Assembly: GCF_029227915.1 (NCBI RefSeq) | Contig: NC_079881.1 | Coordinates: 29,055,501-29,119,500 of the forward strand | From: Hydractinia symbiolongicarpus | Lineage: Eukaryota; Cnidaria; Hydrozoa; Anthoathecata; Hydractiniidae | Length of the DNA stretch: 64,000 nt | Direction: 5' to 3' | Shown here: positions 61,191 to 64,000 of the stretch, piece after piece | How positions within the stretch are numbered: position 1 is the stretch's first letter | Layout of the letters: each line of letters begins with the position of its first letter | Position numbers and translations under genes: made by a program | Notes under the pieces: generated by a model | Seen by the model: the letters and a program-made list of their open reading frames with translations, nothing else | Database searches by the model: none | What the model was told of the DNA's origin: nothing

Positions 61191-64000
61191 GATTGCCGGA
61201 ACTTAGCGATTACATTGGGCGCTGTGGTAGCGCTTCTTTTAAAAATTTAGATTAATGAGTCATTTCTTACTGTGGGACAAATCCTAGCCGTTAGCGCGCG
61301 CTGAAATAATAGAGACAGTTTCAAATATTACATTTCACTGACTTTCTAACGGTGTCAGTCCGTTTGAGTTTCAACAGTTGGGCCACATATTCGTACCAAC
61401 ATGTATTTAGCGATATTTAACTGATATTACTAGGTTGCATCGTTGTTAACAGTGAAACGATTGACTGTGGGACTTAATTGAACTAACTTTGGACTGCGAC
61501 CTGATAAATGTAAAAAATGAAAAATAATTGGACTCCAACAAATAACATTCTTCTTAACTTGACGTGATTGCCGCAACTCAGCGATTACACTGGGCGCTGT
61601 GGTACCGCTTCTTTAAAAAATTTAGATTAATAAGTCATTTTTTACTGGGGGACCAATCCTAGCCGTTATCGCGCGCTGAAGAAATAGAGACAGCTTCAAA
61701 AACTACATTTCATTGACATTCTAACGGTGTCAGTCCGTTTGAGTTACAACGGTTGGGTCAAATATTCGTACCAACCTGTATTTAGCGATATTTTTTTTGA
61801 TATTACTAGGTTGCATCGCTTTTAACAATGAAACGATTGACTGTGGGACTTAATTGAACTAACTTTGGACTGTGACCTGATAAATGTGATAAATGAGAAA
61901 ATTGGACTCCAAGAAATAACATTCTTCTTAATTTGACATGATTGCCGGAACTCAGCGATTTTACTGGGCGCTGTGGTAGCGCTTCTTTTAAAAATTTAGA
62001 TTAATGAGTCATTTGTTACTGTGGGACCAATCCTAGCCGTTAGCGCGCGCTGAAATAATGGAGACAGTTTCAAAAACTACATTTCATTGACATTCTAACG
62101 GTGTCAGTCCGTTTGAGTTACAACGGTTGGGTCAAATATTCGTACCAACCTGTATTTAGCGATATTTTTTTTGATATTACTAGGTTGCATCGCTTTTAAC
62201 AATGAAACGATTGACTGTGGGACTTAATTGAACTAACTTTGGACTGTGACCTGATAAATGTGATAAATGAGAAAATTGGACTCCAAGAAATAACATTCTT
62301 CTTAATTTGACATGATTGCCGGAACTCAGCGATTTTACTGGGCGCTGTGGTAGCGCTTCTTTTAAAAATTTAGATTAATGAGTCATTTGTTACTGTGGGA
62401 CCAATCCTAGCCGTTAGCGCGCGCTGAAATAATGGAGACAGTTTCAAAAACTACATTTCATTGACATTCTAACGGTGTCAGTCCGTTTGAGTTACAACGG
62501 TTGGGTCAAATATTCGTACCAACCTGTATTTAGCGATATTTTTTTTGATATTACTAGGTTGCATCGCTTTTAACAATGAAACGATTGACTGTGGGACTTA
62601 ATTGAACTAACTTTGGACTGTGACCTGATAAATGTGATAAATGAGAAAATTGGACTCCAAGAAATAACATTCTTCTTAATTTGACATGATTGCCGGAACT
62701 CAGCGATTTTACTGGGCGCTGTGGTAGCGCTTCTTTTAAAAATTTAGATTAATGAGTCATTTGTTACTGTGGGACCAATCCTAGCCGTTAGCGCGCGCTG
62801 AAATAATGGAGACAGTTTCAAATATTACATTTCACTGACTTTCTAACGGTGTCAGTCCGTTTGAGTTTCAACAGTTGGGCCACATATTCGTACCAACATG
62901 TATTTAGCGATATTTAACTGATATTACTAGGTTGCATCGTTTTTAACAGTGAAACGATTGACTGTGGGACTTAATTGAACTAACTTTGGACTGCGACCTG
63001 ATAAATGTAAAAAATGAAAAATAATTGGACTCCAACAAATAACATTCTTCTTAATTTGACGTGATTGCCGGACTCAGCGATTACACTGGGCGCTGTGGTA
63101 GCGCTTCTTTTAAAAACTTAGATTAATAAGTCATTTTTTACTGGGGGACCAATCCTAGCCGTTATCGCGCGCTGAAGAAATAGAGACAGCTTCAAAAACT
63201 ACATTTCATTGACTTTCTAACGGTGTCAGTCCGTTTGAGTTACAACGGTTGGGTCAAATATTCGTACCAACCTGTATTTAGCGATATTTTTTTTGATATT
63301 ACTAGGTTGCATCGCTTTTAACAATGAAACGATTGACTGTGGGACTTAATTGAACTAACTTTGGACTGTGACCTAATAAATGTGATAAATGAGAAAATTG
63401 GACTCCAAGAATTAACATTCTTCTCAATTTGACGGGATTGCCGGAACTCAGCGATTACACTGGGCGCTGTAGTAGCGCTTCATTTAAAAATGTAGATAAA
63501 TAAGTCATTTTTTAGTGTGGGACCAATCCTAGACGTTATTGCGCGCTGAAGAAACAGCCACAGTTTTAAAACTACATTTTATTGACTTTTTAACGGTGTC
63601 AGTCCGTTTGAGTTACAACAGTTGGGTCAAATATTCGTACCAACCTGTATTTAGCGATATTTTTTTTGATATTACTAGGTTGCATCGCTTTTAACAATGA
63701 AACAATTGACTGTGGGACTTAATTGAACTAACTTTGGACTGTGACCTAATAAATGTGTTAAATGAGAAAATTAGACTCCAAGAAATAACATTCTTCTCAA
63801 TTTGACGGGATTGCCGAAACTCAGCGATTGCACTGGGCGCTGTGGTAGCGCTTCTTTTAAAAACTTAGATTAATAAGTCATTTTTTACTGGGGGACCAAT
63901 CCTAGCCGTTATCGCGCGCTGAAGAAATAGAGACAGCTTCAAAAACTACATTTCATTGACTTTCTAACGGTGTCAGTCCGTTTGAGTTACAACGGTTGGG
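61190..64000 (+). repeat. Mixed monomers to right edge
   Basis: About seven and a half monomers, including a single-monomer triplication (about 61,690-62,810). Near the edge, a dimer-spaced duplicate is marked by AAACTTAGAT at 63114 and 63861 (747 bp). The array continues past the window. Confidence 0.8.
61690..62810 (+). repeat. Single-monomer triplication, 374 bp
   Basis: The rare variant GATTTTACTGGG occurs at 61957, 62331 and 62705, exactly 374 bp apart, together with GTCATTTGTTACTG and AATAATGGAGACAG each time. The first two copies look identical by eye over their full length. The third switches to another monomer type after about 62,820. Confidence 0.9.

Larger units (their letters stand above)
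18017..64000 (+). repeat. 373-bp satellite array, right part
   Basis: About 123 monomers of the same satellite, in the same orientation as the left part. The phase is continuous across the retrotransposon once the 6-bp duplication is discounted: GATTGCC at 12714 and at 18226 are two monomers apart after subtracting 4,765 bp. From 18226 to 62314 there are 118 units averaging 373.6 bp, so no other large insertion is present. The array runs off the right edge of the window. Monomers fall into families defined by the variable segment after GCGCTT (CATTTAAAAATTTAG, CTTTTAAAAATTTAG or CAATTAAAAATTAAG types). Confidence 0.97.

Noticed and set aside
1-64000. CRISPR array or prokaryotic repeat
   Set aside because: Repeats are about 373 bp and contiguous with no unique spacers; the LINE marks the sequence as eukaryotic.
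1-64000. CENP-B box in the satellite
   Set aside because: No segment close to the mammalian CENP-B box core was found by eye in the monomers, so a centromeric role cannot be argued from that.
1-64000. Tandem rDNA, 5S, tRNA or histone gene cluster as the source of the repeat
   Set aside because: The monomer is too short for most of these and contains no recognisable rRNA, tRNA or histone sequence.

Overview
This window is eukaryotic repeat DNA, most likely from an invertebrate animal genome. Almost all of it is one tandem satellite array. The monomer is about 373-374 bp and every copy lies head to tail in the same orientation. Counting the recurring block GATTGCC from 15 to 12714 gives 34 units (mean 373.5 bp). 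From 18226 to 62314 it gives 118 units (mean 373.6 bp). That implies about 158-159 monomers in the window. I see no tRNA, rRNA, CRISPR array, host gene or prokaryotic signature. The animal assignment is inference: it rests on the CR1/L2-like LINE with an esterase-bearing ORF1, a type found in many metazoans.

The only non-satellite DNA is one nearly complete non-LTR retrotransposon on the minus strand, 13258-18016. It is flanked by a 6-bp target-site duplication (TCAGTC, 13252-13257 and 18017-18022), and the satellite resumes in exact phase on the far side, so it inserted into an existing array. Read 5' to 3' on the minus strand it has almost no 5' UTR. ORF1 follows (N-terminal small domain, coiled coil, SGNH/GDSL-type esterase). 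ORF2 follows (APE-like endonuclease, reverse transcriptase with YADD, C-terminal domain ending in a Cys cluster). The 3' UTR is short, carries an AATAAA, and ends in a (GAAAA)4 tail. Three features deserve attention. ORF1 has no in-frame ATG at its start. ORF2 has no ATG and joins ORF1 through a -1 frame change exactly at a T TTT TTA heptamer. One in-frame TGA (13961-13963) interrupts ORF2.

The satellite is organised into local higher-order repeats (HORs) of different multiplicity: trimers at 1.1-3.35 kb and 5.6-9.6 kb; a 7-mer/8-mer/6-mer block at 19.7-30.7 kb (about 2,988 bp for the 8-mer); trimer/hexamer at 33-38.7 kb; trimer/dimer at 38.7-47.9 kb; 6-mer/9-mer at 50.3-57.4 kb; tetramer/dimer at 57.4-61.2 kb; and a single-monomer triplication near 62 kb. 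Mixed, less ordered monomers separate these blocks. This layout fits repeated unequal exchange or amplification in a centromeric, pericentromeric or other heterochromatic array, but the sequence alone does not place it on a chromosome. The short open frames inside satellite monomers recur only because the monomers recur, and I do not call them as genes.
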